NCBI GenBank assembly: GCA_964496205.1
Contig: CAZBXV010000018.1
Location: forward strand, 1-38,562
Source: CAYLHS01 sp964496205
GTDB lineage: Bacteria; Actinomycetota; Acidimicrobiia; Spongiisociales; UBA4744
Reading direction: 5' to 3'
DNA length: 38,562 nt
Shown here in pieces: positions 37,267-38,562 of this stretch; within the stretch, counting starts at the first letter, position 1; every line of letters begins with the position of its first letter. Under the pieces are notes generated by a model. The model had not been told where the DNA came from, ran no database searches, and was given only the letters and a program-made list of their open reading frames with translations. The position numbers and the translations under genes are program-made.

Positions 37267-38538
37267 ATGACCGACATGCGTTCCATAGAACAGACGGATC
37301 CGTCTGTCGCCGCACTCATCAAGGCAGACGTCGACCGCCAGAACTCACACATCCACCTCATCGCATCGGAGAATTTCGCGTCGCGTGCAGTCATGGAGGC
37401 CTCAGGCTCGGTGTTCACAAACAAGTACGCCGAGGGCTACCCGGGAAGGCGCTACTACGAAGGGTGTCAAGTCGTCGATCAGATAGAGGACCTTGCCCGC
37501 AATCGAGCGATGGAGTTGTTCGGTGCCGAACACGCCAACGTCCAGGCCCACTCCGGTTCGCAGGCGAATATGGCCGCCTACTTCGCCACCATCCAGCCCG
37601 GAGACACCGTTCTGGGCATGCGTCTCGATCAGGGGGGACACCTCACTCACGGATCGCCCGTCAGCTTCTCCGGCCAGCTCTACAACTTCGTCGCCTACGG
37701 CGTCGATCCGGAGACCGAACTCATCGACATGAACGAGGTGCGGCGCCTCGCCCTCGAACACAGGCCCCGGATGCTGCTCGCCGGATACTCGGCCTATTCG
37801 AGGAAGATCGACTATCAGGCGTTTCGTGACATTGCAGACGAGGTCGGTGCCGTATTCATGGTGGATGCTGCCCACTTCATCGGGATCGTTGCTGGTGGCG
37901 CGTTCCCGAACCCCGTCCCCTATGCGGATGTCGTCACCGCTACCACCCACAAGGCGCTTCGGGGTCCACGCGGAGGACTGATCCTGTCCAAGGAAGAGTT
38001 CGCGCAGGCGATCGACAAAGCCGTGTTCCCCACAGCTCAGGGCGGCGCGATATTCAACCAGATCGCCGCCAAAGCCGTCTGCTTCCTGGAGGCGTCGACC
38101 GACGAGTACAAGGAGTACGCCCACCAGGTCGTCCGCAACGCCAAAGCGATGGCCGATCGGCTGGCCTCGCACGGTGTGCGGATCGTCAGCGGAGCAACAG
38201 AGAACCACATGTTCCTCACCGACATGCGCAGTATCGACGAAGACCTCACCGGCAAAGAAGCGGCGACCCTTCTCGACGGTCTTGGGATCACCCTCAACCG
38301 CAACGCCATCCCGTTCGACCCTCGATCCCCGTTCGTCACCAGCGGCTTGCGGATCGGGACTCCATCCGTGACCACACAGGGCATGAAGGAGGCGGAAGTC
38401 GAACAAGTCTCCGATCTGATTGCCAAGGCGTTGAAGCAGCGTCACGACGGGGTCGTATTGAAGGAGGTCGGGTACGCGGCAGCCGAACTCGCCGCTGCGT
38501 TCCCACCGTACGGACAGGAGTTCCCGGGTCACGTGTAG
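37267..38538 (+). CDS. glyA: Serine hydroxymethyltransferase
   Basis: A 423-residue PLP enzyme. The ATG at 37267 follows GAGG by 7 nt; a TTG two codons earlier is less likely. HIHLIASENFASRAV, TNKYAEGYPGRRYYEGC, VQAHSGSQANMA, MVDAAHFIGIVAGG and the PLP lysine K229 in TATTHKALRGPRGG are diagnostic. It converts serine and tetrahydrofolate to glycine and methylene-tetrahydrofolate. Placed after prmC and tsaC, a common actinobacterial order. A small hairpin follows the stop. Confidence 0.97.
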   Translation: MTDMRSIEQTDPSVAALIKADVDRQNSHIHLIASENFASRAVMEASGSVFTNKYAEGYPGRRYYEGCQVVDQIEDLARNRAMELFGAEHANVQAHSGSQANMAAYFATIQPGDTVLGMRLDQGGHLTHGSPVSFSGQLYNFVAYGVDPETELIDMNEVRRLALEHRPRMLLAGYSAYSRKIDYQAFRDIADEVGAVFMVDAAHFIGIVAGGAFPNPVPYADVVTATTHKALRGPRGGLILSKEEFAQAIDKAVFPTAQGGAIFNQIAAKAVCFLEASTDEYKEYAHQVVRNAKAMADRLASHGVRIVSGATENHMFLTDMRSIDEDLTGKEAATLLDGLGITLNRNAIPFDPRSPFVTSGLRIGTPSVTTQGMKEAEVEQVSDLIAKALKQRHDGVVLKEVGYAAAELAAAFPPYGQEFPGHV

Positions 38539-38542
38539 GAAC

Positions 38543-38556
38543 GAGCTGTTCAGCTC
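38543..38556 (+). terminator. Weak hairpin after glyA
   Basis: GAGCTG-TT-CAGCTC is a perfect 6-bp stem 4 nt after the glyA stop; the window ends before any U tract could be judged. Confidence 0.4.
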
Positions 38557-38562
38557 TTCAGT

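Overview
The window is GC-rich, gene-dense chromosome from an actinomycete-type bacterium. The markers are a WhiB iron-sulfur regulator, a DUF3107 protein, a DUF6186-like small membrane protein, a WXG100 protein with an EccC/EssC-type ATPase, and the gene orders rsmA-ispE-glmU-prs and hom-thrC-rho-rpmE-prfA-prmC. A deep lineage such as Acidimicrobiia fits, but this is inference and no 16S gene is present. One run of 100 Ns (35641-35740) shows that this is a scaffold.

Layout. 1-2334 (minus): a partial acetyl-CoA hydrolase/CoA-transferase and an alanine-dehydrogenase-like protein, divergent from an FAD oxidoreductase and an SLC12-type transporter (2428-5977); this looks like an amino/organic acid utilisation locus. 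6101-7350: ArsR-type regulator with a large N-terminal domain plus a 58-residue protein. 7392-9517: zincin-like lipoprotein and rsmI. 9524-9757 (minus): AbrB-like regulator. 9870-14686: tatD, rsmA, ispE, tRNA-Gln, glmU, prs, with mostly overlapping or tightly spaced genes. 14804-15777: yjbQ and a LysM membrane protein. 15878-19780: a compact type VII secretion-like operon (WXG100, a degenerate WXG-like mini-protein, EccC/EssC ATPase, DUF3107). 19868-20137 (minus): WhiB with a perfect CRP-type box upstream. 20221-23071: GDPD, YqeY, ATP-dependent DNA ligase and convergent ku (NHEJ). 23183-23886: a decayed protoporphyrinogen oxidase gene. 23894-24699: two small membrane proteins. 24753-26107: alpha/beta hydrolase and MarR regulator, divergent, with both assigned start codons inside one perfect 37-bp palindrome. 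26136-27501 (minus): tRNA-Arg and lysA. 27574-34962: hom, thrC, rho, rpmE, a YqhQ-like protein, prfA, prmC. 34963-35902: accessory stretch with a palindromic repeat in two copies around a small membrane protein gene, an assembly gap flanked by an exact 55-nt duplication, and heptad repeats. 35903-38538: a murI-tsaC fusion gene and glyA.

Most genes are housekeeping: translation (rsmI, rsmA, rpmE, prfA, prmC, TsaC domain), envelope precursors (glmU, MurI domain, ispE, lysA), aspartate-family amino acids (lysA, hom, thrC) and one-carbon metabolism (glyA). Many genes that lack a Shine-Dalgarno site have a TAnnnT-like hexamer 6-7 nt before the start codon, which suggests frequent leaderless transcription.

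The most unusual items are the MurI-TsaC fusion, the start-codon palindrome between the hydrolase and marR, the two-copy palindromic element with a compensatory base change, the WXG100 plus degenerate partner plus ATPase cassette, and the heptad repeats next to two promoters. I see no CRISPR array, prophage or transposase. All annotation was done by reading; no database search was run.
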